Below are positions 37,168 to 46,618 of a stretch of 64,000 nucleotides of DNA, in pieces. The DNA comes from Acinetobacter lwoffii. Lineage in GTDB: Bacteria; Pseudomonadota; Gammaproteobacteria; Pseudomonadales; Moraxellaceae. The stretch lies in NCBI RefSeq assembly GCF_022967985.1, contig NZ_JALJVC010000003.1, positions 1 to 64,000 of the forward strand. The letters are read 5' to 3'. The notes under the pieces were generated by a model. The model made no database searches. It was not told where the DNA came from and was given only the letters and a program-made list of their open reading frames with translations. Position 1 is the stretch's first letter; each line of letters starts with the position of its first letter. A program made the position numbers and the translations under genes.

Positions 37168-38436
37168 ATGCGTCGTCACAATTTATGGATTGCAATGCTT
37201 GCTGCGACAGCAACTTTAGGGACAACTGCAACGAATGCAGACTTTATTGACGACAGCAATGTTCAACTCAAATTTAAGAACTTTTATCTAGACCGTCAGT
37301 ATCAAGATGACTATTCATCACGTAATTGGGGTTCTTGGTCACAAGGCGTGACTCTGGATGCCAAGTCGGGTTATCACGATATCGGTGGTGGTGTGCAGGT
37401 CGGTGCAGATCTTCTTATTCAGCATGCGTTCCGTTTGAATGGTCGTGATAATAATCCTGACTGGGTTTTACCGCATGAAGGACCAGGCAAAGGGCAAAAA
37501 GATAATTTTGGTAAAGTTGGTGCGACCTTAAAAGCCAAAGTGTCACAAACTGAACTGAAAGTCGGCGAGTTATTGCCGGTATCTCCAGTCTTGGTATTCG
37601 ATCCATCGCGTCAGTTATTGACGACGTATAGTGGTGCCTGGTTAGAGTCTAAAGACCTTAAAGATACCAAGTTAACTCTTGCGTATATTGATGGCATTAA
37701 TAACCGTTATGACAACCAGTTCCGCGACTTAACTAAATTTGCTCCACCAAGTTTCTATGATACGGGTGCTGAAGCTGATGGCATGTGGATTGCAGGCATA
37801 GACCACCAGCTTACTAAAGAAGTAGGTGCGAGCTACTGGTATGCCGATGTTCAAGACATTTACCAACAGCATTATCTGGGTGTCAATTACAAAACTACGC
37901 TCGGTGAAAAAACCAAATTAGATAGCCATATTCGTTACTTCGATAACTCGGAGTCAGGTGACAAGCTGTATGGTGAGATCGATAACCAGGCATTATCTGT
38001 CGCTGCAAAAGTGAATCATGGTGCACATAGCGTAGGTGTAGGTTACCAGCAAATGTTTGGTGATAGCGCATTCCCGACATTGGGTGGCTGGGTGCCACAG
38101 CCTTATCTGGCGAACTGGGGGGTAGCGACTTTTACCGCGCCAGAAGAAAAATCATGGAGTGTTTCTTATGGCTATGACTTCTCTGAAATGGGTGCAAAAG
38201 GCTTAAATGCAACAGCCGTATATTTCAAAGGTTATAATCAGAAAGGTACTTGGGCGTATCAAGGCCAGAACTTCAATACGGATGAAGTGAATGCCATCGT
38301 GAACTACACTGTGTCAGAAGGTAAATTAAAAGGTCTGGGTGTACAGGCGATGTATATTGATGTGAATTTTGCCAATCCAGCAAAACCAGACCTGCAAGAA
38401 TACCGTGTCGCCACCACTTATACGCATAAATTCTAA
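37168..38436 (+). CDS. OprD-family outer-membrane porin
   Basis: A 422-residue outer-membrane protein with a signal peptide ending in 'TATNA' and an 18-strand beta-barrel-like pattern, finishing in an aromatic C-terminus 'YTHKF' needed for Bam recognition. The mature start 'DFIDDSNVQLKFKNFYLDR' is characteristic of OprD/OpdK-type carboxylate-selective channels, including benzoate and vanillate porins. Lying between mhpDFE and mhpC, it probably admits phenylpropionate or a similar aromatic acid. Confidence 0.9.
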   Translation: MRRHNLWIAMLAATATLGTTATNADFIDDSNVQLKFKNFYLDRQYQDDYSSRNWGSWSQGVTLDAKSGYHDIGGGVQVGADLLIQHAFRLNGRDNNPDWVLPHEGPGKGQKDNFGKVGATLKAKVSQTELKVGELLPVSPVLVFDPSRQLLTTYSGAWLESKDLKDTKLTLAYIDGINNRYDNQFRDLTKFAPPSFYDTGAEADGMWIAGIDHQLTKEVGASYWYADVQDIYQQHYLGVNYKTTLGEKTKLDSHIRYFDNSESGDKLYGEIDNQALSVAAKVNHGAHSVGVGYQQMFGDSAFPTLGGWVPQPYLANWGVATFTAPEEKSWSVSYGYDFSEMGAKGLNATAVYFKGYNQKGTWAYQGQNFNTDEVNAIVNYTVSEGKLKGLGVQAMYIDVNFANPAKPDLQEYRVATTYTHKF

Positions 38437-38450
38437 TACCCGTATATTTT

Positions 38451-38479
38451 AAAAGCAGTCAGTCTTCTGGCTGCTTTTT
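38451..38479 (+). terminator. Porin-gene terminator
   Basis: AAAAGCAGTCAG pairs with CTGGCTGCTTTT (one G-U) around TCTT and is followed by further T. Confidence 0.85.
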
Positions 38480-38721
38480 GGTTTAAGTGTTACATTGTTT
38501 CATTAAAGGCTTGGATTGAGTAGGGTTTATTTTAAATTAATATATAAAACAACCACTTAAATTATATCTATTTTGTAGGGTGCAATCGTAATTTTGTATC
38601 AGTTTGCTGCGGCTGAGCGGTTAATATAAGGGTGTACACAAGTCATTTTAATGAGTCAACTTGACGTCGAATTCTTGAAAATAGAGGGACACGCAAGCGA
38701 AAGACTGTAAGAGGAAGCAAT

Positions 38722-39582
38722 ATGAGCACTGTTCAAATCCCTGACTATCAAACAGATCCATTCTTTGGCTTAGAAGACAAATGGATTGAAACCGCTGAAG
38801 GCGAGTTGACCCATTACCACGAAATTGGTGAAGGTACGCCTATTCTATTTTTACACGGTTCAGGTACAGGTGTATCGGCTGCGGCAAACTGGTGGTTAAA
38901 CCTGCCACAAATTGGTGAGCAGGCACGTTGTATCGCGATTGATACCATTGGTTATGGCCAAACTGTAGTTGCACCGGGTACTGAATATGGTATCCGTGCT
39001 TGGGTAGATCATGCGATCCGTACGCTAGACGCTTTGGGTATCGAAAAAACCTGGTTGGTCGGCAACTCTCTGGGTGGCTGGTTAGCATTCCAGATGGCAC
39101 TGGATTATCCAGATCGCATTTTGGGTATCGTGTCTATGGGTACGGGCGGTGCAAAACAGACTGCTGCACTCAAAGCTCATGCAAACCCAGTTCTTACAGA
39201 AGAAGGGATCAAGAAAACCCTTTCTATGTTTGTCGTGAACAAAGACCTGATTACAGATGAACTGGTAAAAGTACGTTTTGCTTCTGCTGCAAATGACTAT
39301 GCATCAAATCGTTTAATGGATGTGGTTGGCGCACGTGACCGTGACCGTTTCGAGTTCCCATTAGATTTCGAAAAAATGAAAGACATTACTGTGCCTGTAT
39401 TGCTGATTCATGGTACGCAAGACGTGGTGATTCCGGTTTCTCGTACTTGGGACATCCTCAACATCGTGCCAAATGCTGATGCACATATCTTCAGCCAATG
39501 CGGTCACTGGTCTCAAGTTGAAAAAGCAGACGAATTCAACACTGTGATCAAAAACTACCTGGCTGTACACGGCGTAAAATAA
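38722..39582 (+). CDS. mhpC: 2-hydroxy-6-oxonona-2,4-dienedioate hydrolase (MhpC-like)
   Basis: A 286-residue alpha/beta hydrolase for C-C bond cleavage of the ring-fission product, giving succinate and 2-hydroxypentadienoate. The catalytic triad is Ser116 ('GNSLGG'), Asp234 ('HGTQDVVIP') and His262 ('CGHWSQVEKAD'). The oxyanion loop is 'LHGSGTGVSAAANW'. It resembles MhpC, BphD and CumD; the context with mhpB favours MhpC. It has its own leader and terminator. Confidence 0.87.
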   Translation: MSTVQIPDYQTDPFFGLEDKWIETAEGELTHYHEIGEGTPILFLHGSGTGVSAAANWWLNLPQIGEQARCIAIDTIGYGQTVVAPGTEYGIRAWVDHAIRTLDALGIEKTWLVGNSLGGWLAFQMALDYPDRILGIVSMGTGGAKQTAALKAHANPVLTEEGIKKTLSMFVVNKDLITDELVKVRFASAANDYASNRLMDVVGARDRDRFEFPLDFEKMKDITVPVLLIHGTQDVVIPVSRTWDILNIVPNADAHIFSQCGHWSQVEKADEFNTVIKNYLAVHGVK

Positions 39583-39597
39583 GCTCGATGTAGTTTT

Positions 39598-39627
39598 AAA
39601 AAAGGATGGCTTCGGTCATCCTTTTTT
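39598..39627 (+). terminator. mhpC terminator
   Basis: AAAAAAGGATGGC pairs with GTCATCCTTTTTT (one G-U) around a TTCG tetraloop. Confidence 0.92.
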
Positions 39628-39963
39628 ATATCGGAAATATTTAAGGCAGGGTGCTTAAGTGAGTTTGATTCTCATTTATTTGGATAAATCTAAAAATCTA
39701 ATAATTTTTATAGGTTTGAGCTATTTAAACTGAGAAAAATCCGAATGAAACTTTATTAGACTTAAGTGGTAAATGCAGCACATTTAGAGCTAAAAATACA
39801 CAATTTTGGTCGAGGTCAAGTGACAAATTTAAATGCTAGAAATAGATCCTTTATCAAAAAATTAAATTAAAATTGAATTCTTAAGCATAAAATAATAAAA
39901 CAAAAAAAGCACATGCCTATCAAAAGTTGAATGGCATATGCTTAATGCAGAGAAGAAATAGGA
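39628..39963. other. AT-rich gap between convergent mhpC and hcaR-like gene
   Basis: No gene is seen. The right end contains the hcaR-like gene's terminator. The rest is AT-rich sequence with runs of A and T only. Confidence 0.5.
39907..39943 (-). terminator. Terminator of the LysR-type gene
   Basis: On the minus strand AAGCATATGCC pairs with GGCATGTGCTT (one G-U) and is followed by TTTTTTTG. The wobble position is a mismatch on the plus strand, which fits use on the minus strand. Confidence 0.85.
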
Positions 39964-40872
39964 TTAATTTTGTTCGCTACGGTTAATATCCAGATAGAAC
40001 ACACGGGTCAAGAGTTCAAGAAATTTGCTGACGGCATAGGATTTGTTGTTTTTATGGTAGCTGACATACAGGTCTAAATAGGGCAATTCCACGTCCAGTG
40101 GACGAATCACGGTATTGTCCATGGTCAATGGTGCAATATAGCCCGGCAAAATGGTACAGCCCAAGCCCATTCCGATCGAGTTGATATTAAATAAAATATT
40201 ATCGGCCTTTTGCACGATATTGAGTTCAATGCCGTTGGCTTTGGCAAAGTCCAGAATAGCCTGGTTCAGGGTCAAGGACTGCTCTGCTGATGGAATAATA
40301 AAATCAATACCATTCAATGCTTTAACAGGAATTCTTTCGTATTTTGCTAAGGGGTGATCTTTAGGCAGGAGAAAAATCAGCGGTTCACGAATCACGAACT
40401 GGCTTTCAATTTCATCACTATTGAAATTATGACGGGTAAAGGTCAGATCTAGATCACCTTTTTTTAACAAACGCATCTGCTCATTGTTGTTCAGGCTGAG
40501 CAGTTCAATTTTTAAATCTGGGTTCTGTACACGTAGATTTGGCAAGATATAGGGGAAGATTTTCATCTCGGCTACCGGTACAAAACCGATACGGAGCATT
40601 TGCTGTTTGGCCTGTGACACCTGACGTGCCATGGCAACGGCTTTGTCCGCCTGTGCAAGGGTGAGACGGGCCTGTTCCAGGAATACGGCGCCTTCTTCGG
40701 TCAGCTCTACTTTACGTTTGGTCCGGTTGAGTAGCTTTACCCCGACATCTTCTTCCAGGTCTTTGATTTGCTGGCTAAGTGAGGGTTGAGCCGTATAAAG
40801 TTTAAGTGCTGCCTTACTAAAATTGAGCTCTTCAGCAACGGTGATAAAGTAGCGAAGGTGTCGTAATTCCAT
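39964..40872 (-). CDS. hcaR: LysR-family regulator, HcaR-like
   Basis: A 302-residue LysR-type regulator. The N-terminal winged helix-turn-helix ('MELRHLRYFITVAEELNFSKAA...PSLSQQIKDLE') and the dimer-helix are followed by a periplasmic-binding-like effector domain ('RIGFVPVAEMKIFPYILP'). Resemblance to E. coli HcaR, activator of the phenylpropionate dioxygenase genes, is clear in the first 60 residues and in 'LRIGFVP' and 'GMGLGCTILPGYI'. It is divergent from hcaE, the normal position for a regulator of that operon. Ligand: phenylpropionate or cinnamate (inferred). Confidence 0.82.
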   Translation of the reverse strand: MELRHLRYFITVAEELNFSKAALKLYTAQPSLSQQIKDLEEDVGVKLLNRTKRKVELTEEGAVFLEQARLTLAQADKAVAMARQVSQAKQQMLRIGFVPVAEMKIFPYILPNLRVQNPDLKIELLSLNNNEQMRLLKKGDLDLTFTRHNFNSDEIESQFVIREPLIFLLPKDHPLAKYERIPVKALNGIDFIIPSAEQSLTLNQAILDFAKANGIELNIVQKADNILFNINSIGMGLGCTILPGYIAPLTMDNTVIRPLDVELPYLDLYVSYHKNNKSYAVSKFLELLTRVFYLDINRSEQN

Positions 40873-41153
40873 GTCATCAACCCAAAGAGTAATCCAAAAA
40901 ATGTCTTACTATAATTTCCTCAAAGTATAATCTATAAACAACTATGTCGTGAAGATTATTTTCCCATTCATAAACTAAATGCTCTGGCGGGATTAATAGA
41001 TGTTTTAATATAAAAATTCACGTGCTTAATAATTGCTTTAAGCTCTTAATTGAAACAAAAAAAATATTTCCCGAAAAACGCTGTCAAATCCATCATCGTT
41101 GAAAAGTTGAGTCTATTACTTTGTGCCAAAGATAGGTCACAGGAGAGCTTTTC
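40873..41153 (+). promoter_or_regulatory. Divergent hcaR-hcaE control region
   Basis: About 280 AT-rich bases lie between the divergent regulator and the dioxygenase operon. An AGGAG ribosome site (41141-41145) precedes hcaE. LysR boxes are expected here, but no T-N11-A dyad stands out enough to name. Confidence 0.5.
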
Positions 41154-42521
41154 ATGAGTGGAAAAATTGATGTGCGCGAAATCGATGCTTTAGTCGATGC
41201 ACAAAATGGACGTATCACGCCATCTATTTATACAGATCCTGACATTTACGAATTAGAACTCGAACGTGTTTTCGGTCGTACTTGGTTATTCCTTTGCCAT
41301 GAAAGCCAAATTCCTAAGGCTGGTGATTTCTTCAACACCTACATGGGTGAAGATCCAATCATTGTGGCACGCCAAAAAGATGGCTCAATCAAAGCATTCT
41401 TAAACCAATGCCGTCACCGTTCTATGCGCGTAAGCTTCGCAGACTGTGGTAACACACGTGCGTTCACTTGCCCATACCACGGCTGGTCATACGGTATTGA
41501 CGGTTCTCTAAAAGACATTCCGCTTGAAGATCGTGCTTACCCACATGGTGCATGTAAAGAGCAATGGGGTCTGGTTGAAGTGAATCGTGTGAAGTCTTAC
41601 AAAGGCCTGATCTTCGGATGCTGGGATGAAACGACTCCAGATCTAGAAGAATACATGGGCGATATCGCTTGGTACCTGGACGGTGTTGTCGATCGTCGTG
41701 AAGGCGGTACTGTGATCGTGGGTGGTGTACACAAATGGGAAATCGAGTGTAACTGGAAATTTGCAGCCGAACAGTTCGCATCTGACCAATACCACGCGTT
41801 GTTCTCTCACGCATCTGCAATTCAGGTACTTGGTGCAAAACCAGACGACGAATCTTCTAAAAAATTAGGTGCTGCGCAAACTGCTCGTCCAGTTTGGGAA
41901 ACTGCCAAAGACGCGATCCAGTACGGTTCACGTGGTCACGGTTCAGGCTTCTTCTTTACAGAGAAACCAGACGCAAACGTATGGGTTGACGGTGAAGTTG
42001 CCAACTACTTCCGTGAAACTTACGACGAAGTTAAAGAGCGCCTAGGCGAGACTCGTGCATTGCGTCTTGCAGGTCACAACACCATGTTCCCAACTTTGTC
42101 TTGGTTGAACGGTACTGCAACACTTCGTGTATGGCACCCACGTGGTCCAAACAAAACTGAAGTGTGGGCATTCTGTATTGCTGATGCTGAAGCATCTCAA
42201 GAAGTGAAAGAAGCATTTGAACGTTCTGCAACGCGTGCCTTTGGTCCAGCCGGTTTCCTGGAGCAAGATGACTCTGAAAATTGGATCGAGATCCAAAAAG
42301 TTTTACGTGGTTATAAAGCGCGTCAAAACAAACTCATTATGGAAATGGGTAAAGGCAACGAAAAAGTACGTGAAGATGGTATCCCAGGTATCACCAACTA
42401 CATTTTCTCTGAAACTGCAGCACGTGGTATGTACCGCCGCTGGGCAGATTTATTGATCCATGAAAAATGGGAAGACGTGGAAAAAGCAGCTGACGAATAT
42501 GAGAAGGAGCTTATGAAATGA
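41154..42521 (+). CDS. hcaE: 3-phenylpropionate/cinnamate dioxygenase, large (alpha) subunit
   Basis: HcaE is the catalytic chain of the ring-hydroxylating dioxygenase that adds O2 to 3-phenylpropionate or cinnamate. The 455-residue protein has a Rieske [2Fe-2S] domain with C86-x-H88 and C106-x2-H109 ('CRHRSM', 'CPYHGW'). The mononuclear iron ligands include His214 and His219 ('DQYHALFSH') and Asp211 as the inter-subunit bridge. Similarity to E. coli HcaE runs the whole length, including the N-terminal '[18 protein letters not shown]' region. It overlaps hcaF by four bases. Confidence 0.96.
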   Translation: MSGKIDVREIDALVDAQNGRITPSIYTDPDIYELELERVFGRTWLFLCHESQIPKAGDFFNTYMGEDPIIVARQKDGSIKAFLNQCRHRSMRVSFADCGNTRAFTCPYHGWSYGIDGSLKDIPLEDRAYPHGACKEQWGLVEVNRVKSYKGLIFGCWDETTPDLEEYMGDIAWYLDGVVDRREGGTVIVGGVHKWEIECNWKFAAEQFASDQYHALFSHASAIQVLGAKPDDESSKKLGAAQTARPVWETAKDAIQYGSRGHGSGFFFTEKPDANVWVDGEVANYFRETYDEVKERLGETRALRLAGHNTMFPTLSWLNGTATLRVWHPRGPNKTEVWAFCIADAEASQEVKEAFERSATRAFGPAGFLEQDDSENWIEIQKVLRGYKARQNKLIMEMGKGNEKVREDGIPGITNYIFSETAARGMYRRWADLLIHEKWEDVEKAADEYEKELMK

Positions 42522-43036
42522 GTCAAATCAGCTTAGAACTTCATCACCAAATTAGTCAGTTCCTTTATCGCGAAGCAAAATTGCTAGACGATTGGAAATT
42601 CCGCGAATGGTTGGATACGTTAGCTGAAGATATTTCTTACACGCTACGTACCACACCAAACGCACAAACCCGTGACCGTCGTCGTTCAGTTGAACCACCT
42701 ACAACTTGGGTGTTCAACGATTCGAAAGACCTTTTAGAGCGTCGTGTAGCACGTCTGGAAACCGGTATGGCTTGGGCTGAAGAGCCTCCATCACGTACCA
42801 CCCACATGGTGTCTAACGTGATCGTAGAGCCAACTGAAGTTGAAGGCGAATACGACGTGTACGTAACCTATTTGCTATATCGTACGCAAAAAGAGAAAGA
42901 CATTGTCATTTACTGCGGTAAACGCCATGACAAGATCCGTAAAGTTGAAGGCGGCCTCGGCTTCCAGATCTTCAACCGTAAGATCACGCTTGACCAAGTT
43001 ACTTACAGTTCACATAACCTGAGTGTGTTCTTCTAA
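42518..43036 (+). CDS. hcaF: 3-phenylpropionate/cinnamate dioxygenase, small (beta) subunit
   Basis: HcaF is the structural beta chain of the dioxygenase, a cystatin/NTF2-like fold without cofactor. It has 172 residues, equal to E. coli HcaF. Family segments include '[18 protein letters not shown]', '[10 protein letters not shown]' and 'TTHMVSNV'. It begins inside the hcaE stop and its stop overlaps the hcaC start, so the subunits are translated together in fixed ratio. Confidence 0.95.
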   Translation: MSQISLELHHQISQFLYREAKLLDDWKFREWLDTLAEDISYTLRTTPNAQTRDRRRSVEPPTTWVFNDSKDLLERRVARLETGMAWAEEPPSRTTHMVSNVIVEPTEVEGEYDVYVTYLLYRTQKEKDIVIYCGKRHDKIRKVEGGLGFQIFNRKITLDQVTYSSHNLSVFF

Positions 43037-43362
43037 TGAATAAGATTTTTGTTTGCCAAGTTGACGAATTGGACGAAGGCGAAGCGTTAAAAGTAGATTG
43101 TGGCGTAAACGGTATCGAAGCGCTTGCTGTATTTAACAATGGCGGTGAATTCTTCGCTATGAACGATAAATGCAGTCATGGTAATGCTTCTATGTCTGAA
43201 GGTTACCTTGAAGATGACGGTACTGTGGAATGTCCATTGCATTCAGCACGTTTCTGTTTAAAAACAGGTGAAGCATTGTGTCTACCTGCAACTGATCCAA
43301 TCAAAACATTCCCAGTGATTGTTGAAGATGGTCAATTGTTTGTAGAGATGGCAGGAGAGTAA
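43036..43362 (+). CDS. hcaC: Dioxygenase Rieske-type ferredoxin
   Basis: HcaC carries electrons from HcaD to the HcaE Rieske centre. The 108-residue protein has a [2Fe-2S] site with C46-x-H48 ('CSHG') and C66-x2-H69 ('CPLH'). Size and cluster spacing fit the soluble ferredoxins of three-component dioxygenases. It is followed after two bases by hcaB. Confidence 0.95.
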   Translation: MNKIFVCQVDELDEGEALKVDCGVNGIEALAVFNNGGEFFAMNDKCSHGNASMSEGYLEDDGTVECPLHSARFCLKTGEALCLPATDPIKTFPVIVEDGQLFVEMAGE

Positions 43363-43364
43363 GC

Positions 43365-44180
43365 ATGGGTTGGCTACAAGGCGAAGTTGCACTTATTACT
43401 GGTGGTGGTTCAGGCTTAGGCTGGGCTTTGGTAGAACGTTTTATTGAGGAAGGTGCACAAGTTGCGGTTCTTCAACGTTCAAAAGCTAAAGTAGATTCAT
43501 TAAATGAACACTTCGGTGGAAAAGTTCTTGCGATCGAAGGTGATGTAGCCAGCTATGCAGATAACGTTCGTGCAGTTCAAGCAACTGTGGAACGTTTCGG
43601 TAAACTCGATTGTTTCGTCGGTAATGCCGGTATTTGGGATCACTATGCCGATATCGTCAATACCTCTGGTGAGCAACTAGAAAAAGCCTTTGACGAGATT
43701 ATGGGCATCAATACCAAATCTCTGATCTTCGGTGCGAAGGCTGCACTGGATGCATTGATCGCTTCTGAAGGTTCTATCATATTTACTTTGTCTAATTCGG
43801 CACTGTACTCCGCTGGCGGAGGCCCTGTATATACTGCATCTAAGCATGCGGGTGTCGGGATTATGAAAGAACTGGCTTACGAGCTTGCGCCTAAAGTACG
43901 AGTGAACGCTGTTGCACCGTCAGGTATGAATGTGAATATCAAAGGTGCGGCATCGCTGGGTCAGGAAAATGTGGGCCTGCTCGATGCACGTGATCCTGAG
44001 AAAATTGCACGTGGCATGCCACTGAATTTCTTGCCTGAACCGGAAGATATGACCGGTTCATACGTGCTGTTGGCATCTCGTCAAAACAACCGTCCTTTGA
44101 CTGGTGTTCTGATCAATGCAGAATGCGGTCTGGGTATTCGTGGCCTACGTCAGCCACGTGCAGGTTTCTTTGACGAATAA
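43365..44180 (+). CDS. hcaB: cis-3-phenylpropionate dihydrodiol dehydrogenase
   Basis: HcaB oxidises the cis-dihydrodiol to 2,3-dihydroxyphenylpropionate with NAD. The 271-residue short-chain dehydrogenase has the cofactor loop 'TGGGSGLG' (12-19), 'NAGIWD' after it, and the Ser143-Tyr156-Lys160 catalytic set ('TLSNSA', 'YTASK'). Position directly after the dioxygenase genes and length agree with HcaB/BphB. Confidence 0.93.
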   Translation: MGWLQGEVALITGGGSGLGWALVERFIEEGAQVAVLQRSKAKVDSLNEHFGGKVLAIEGDVASYADNVRAVQATVERFGKLDCFVGNAGIWDHYADIVNTSGEQLEKAFDEIMGINTKSLIFGAKAALDALIASEGSIIFTLSNSALYSAGGGPVYTASKHAGVGIMKELAYELAPKVRVNAVAPSGMNVNIKGAASLGQENVGLLDARDPEKIARGMPLNFLPEPEDMTGSYVLLASRQNNRPLTGVLINAECGLGIRGLRQPRAGFFDE

Positions 44181-44209
44181 ACATCTAGTCTCATTCAAAT
44201 GGACTTACC

Positions 44210-44234
44210 GGCAGCCTCTTCTCTCAGGGCTGCT
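44210..44234 (+). promoter_or_regulatory. Hairpin between hcaB and mhpB
   Basis: GGCAGCCT pairs with GGGCTGCT (two G-U) around a 9-base loop in the 73-base gap, followed by TTTCC rather than a true T-run. It may be a processing site or partial attenuator separating the hca and mhpB/hcaD halves. Confidence 0.5.
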
Positions 44235-44253
44235 TTCCTTCTAGGAGTCTCTC

Positions 44254-45219
44254 ATGGCCGTTAAACTTATTTGTGCATCGCACAGTCCTTTAATGGAATT
44301 TGCTTCACCTCAAGATCAATCAAAAAAGCAAAAAGTTCGTGCTGCTTTTGAAAAACTCTCTGCTGAAGTAAAAGCTTACGACCCAACCCTGATCATCACT
44401 TTTGGTCCAGATCATTTTAATGGTTTCTTCTATGACCTGATGCCAAGTTTCTGCGTCGGTATTCGTGCCAAAGCAGCAGGGGACTGGGATTATGGTAAAG
44501 ACAATGACCACATTAATGTGCCTGAAGAAACAGCCCTTAATCTAGTGCGTCGTGTGTTGGATGAAGGTGTGGATGTTGCGTACTCATATCGTATGCAAGC
44601 CGATCATGGCGTGACTCAGCCCTTACATTTCCTGTGTGGCGGTCAGCTCGACCGTTATCCAACCATTCCGGTTTTCATCAATGGTGCGGCTACACCAATG
44701 CCAACCACTAAACGTACAGTGGCTTTGGGCCGTGCAGTAGGTCAGTTCATCAAGTCATTGAACCTGGAAAATGAACGTGTACTGGTACTGGGTACAGGTG
44801 GTCTGTCACACGATCCACCAACGCCGCAAATGGGTTCGGTTCCTCCTGAAGTGGAAGAATTCCTGATTGCAGGTCGTAACCCGTCTGAAGAGTCTCGCCA
44901 GAACCGTCAGGCAAAAATTATTGCAGTAGGTCAAAAACTGGCTGCCGGTGATAAATCTGTTGCAGTGCCGTTGAACCCTGAGTGGGATTGTGCATTGCTT
45001 GAAACCTTCAAGAAAGCTGACTTTGCTGCAATTGAAGCGATGACGGAAGCTGAAATTCGTGTCGAGGGTGGCCGTGGTGGTCAGGAAGTCCGTTCCTGGA
45101 TGGCTGCTTTTGCTGCATTACATGAAGTCGGTGAGTATGAAATGACAACTCACTGCTACGAAGATATTAGTGAGTGGATTGCGGGCTTCGGCATCGTATC
45201 TGCAGAGTTAAAAGGTTAA
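44254..45219 (+). CDS. mhpB: 2,3-dihydroxyphenylpropionate 1,2-dioxygenase
   Basis: MhpB is the extradiol dioxygenase that opens the ring of 2,3-dihydroxyphenylpropionate. The 321-residue LigB-superfamily enzyme has the iron-binding region 'CASHSPLMEF', the substrate-acid histidine in 'DHGVTQPLHFL', and 'VLGTGGLSHDPP'. Its position inside the hca operon instead of beside mhpDFE is unusual compared with E. coli. AGGAGT lies before the ATG. Confidence 0.94.
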   Translation: MAVKLICASHSPLMEFASPQDQSKKQKVRAAFEKLSAEVKAYDPTLIITFGPDHFNGFFYDLMPSFCVGIRAKAAGDWDYGKDNDHINVPEETALNLVRRVLDEGVDVAYSYRMQADHGVTQPLHFLCGGQLDRYPTIPVFINGAATPMPTTKRTVALGRAVGQFIKSLNLENERVLVLGTGGLSHDPPTPQMGSVPPEVEEFLIAGRNPSEESRQNRQAKIIAVGQKLAAGDKSVAVPLNPEWDCALLETFKKADFAAIEAMTEAEIRVEGGRGGQEVRSWMAAFAALHEVGEYEMTTHCYEDISEWIAGFGIVSAELKG

Positions 45220-45223
45220 GAAA

Positions 45224-46450
45224 ATGAGCAACGTAAACAACATCGTGATCGTGGGTGCTGGCCAGGCAGGTGCGAGCGCAACTTTAGAACTTCGTGGCAA
45301 CAAGTATGAAGGCAAAATTACCTTAATTGGTGATGAAAGCCATCTTCCTTATGAGCGTCCACCGTTGTCTAAAGATGTGATTCTAAAACCTGAAGACACC
45401 AAGATCGAAATCCTGTCAGAACAGAAACTGGCAGATTTAGGGGTGGAAACCATTCGCGGTAATGGCGTGGTGAAAATCAATGCCGAAGCGAAAACGGTTG
45501 AACTCCTGAACGGTGATGTTGTTGCTTATGACAAACTCTTGCTTGCAACAGGTGGTGCCGCGCGCCGTTTGCCTAATTTCGATGCTTTGGGCAAACACGT
45601 CTATACCCTGCGTAACCTGGAAGATTCACAGGCACTGGTGCCTGTGCTTCAAGCCGGTCGCCGTATCATCCTGATCGGTGGTGGCGTGATTGGTCTTGAG
45701 CTTGCATCATCTGCACGTTACAAAGACTGTCAGGTCACTGTGATCGAAATGGGCCCAATGGTCATGGGCCGTTGTTCACCACAAATCCTGAGCGAATTCC
45801 TGCTAGAACAGCATCGTCAAAACCAGGTCGATGTGCGTCTTGAAACCAAGATTGCAGATTGCCGTTTAGATGGTGAAGAAGTCGTGGTAACGCTGGAAGG
45901 CGGTGAAGAGCTGCGTGCTGATGCTGTAGTTTACGGAATCGGGATCGTGCCAAATGCACAGCTTGCAGTAGATGCAGGTCTGGACGTTGATGTTGCGATC
46001 AAGGTGAATGAACACTGCCAGACTTCAAATGCTGACATTTATGCGGCAGGCGATGTTGCAACTCAATTGCGTGACTGTGGCAATCACCGCCGTGTAGAAA
46101 CCTGGGAAAATGCCAACCTTCAGGCAGGTATCTTTGCGCGTCACGTGATGGGTGTGGAACATCCGAAAGCTAATCCGGCCTGGTTCTGGACGGATCAGCT
46201 GAATATCAACTTCCAGTTTGTCGGCGATATGGCCGCAGCTGAATGGCATATCCGTGGTGAAATGGATGCAGCCAAAGGTGCAGACAATTCATTCGTGATG
46301 TACGGTGTGACTGATGGTCAGATCGTTGGCGGGATTACCGTGAATGCAGCCAAAGAAATGCGTCATTTGAAAAAAATGATCAGCAAAAATACGGCGTTTG
46401 ATGTTGAAAAACATTTAGATATCGCGCAAGACTTACGCAAAATTGCTTAA
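45224..46450 (+). CDS. hcaD: Dioxygenase ferredoxin reductase
   Basis: HcaD is the FAD-dependent NADH:ferredoxin reductase feeding HcaC. The 408-residue chain has an N-terminal FAD motif 'IVIVGAGQAGASATLEL', an NAD motif 'IILIGGGVIGLELASSA' in the middle and the late FAD motif 'IYAAGDVATQ'. It starts four bases after mhpB, and a strong terminator follows, closing the operon hcaEFCB-mhpB-hcaD. Confidence 0.94.
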   Translation: MSNVNNIVIVGAGQAGASATLELRGNKYEGKITLIGDESHLPYERPPLSKDVILKPEDTKIEILSEQKLADLGVETIRGNGVVKINAEAKTVELLNGDVVAYDKLLLATGGAARRLPNFDALGKHVYTLRNLEDSQALVPVLQAGRRIILIGGGVIGLELASSARYKDCQVTVIEMGPMVMGRCSPQILSEFLLEQHRQNQVDVRLETKIADCRLDGEEVVVTLEGGEELRADAVVYGIGIVPNAQLAVDAGLDVDVAIKVNEHCQTSNADIYAAGDVATQLRDCGNHRRVETWENANLQAGIFARHVMGVEHPKANPAWFWTDQLNINFQFVGDMAAAEWHIRGEMDAAKGADNSFVMYGVTDGQIVGGITVNAAKEMRHLKKMISKNTAFDVEKHLDIAQDLRKIA

Positions 46451-46471
46451 GTCGTATTGAGATATCTTGGG

Positions 46472-46502
46472 ACAGACCTATGTTTTGCATAGGTCTGTTT
46501 TT
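46472..46502 (+). terminator. hca operon terminator
   Basis: ACAGACCTATG pairs with CATAGGTCTGT around TTTTG and is followed by TTTTT. Confidence 0.93.
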
Positions 46503-46618
46503 TATGCACGAAACTTGATGAATTTATCAAAAATTAAAACTTCATCTCAGCATGGATTCGCTATACGCTATTTTTGAAGTTGCTGATCCAGAACTTCTTG
46601 GCCTCGTTTAGGAGACTT

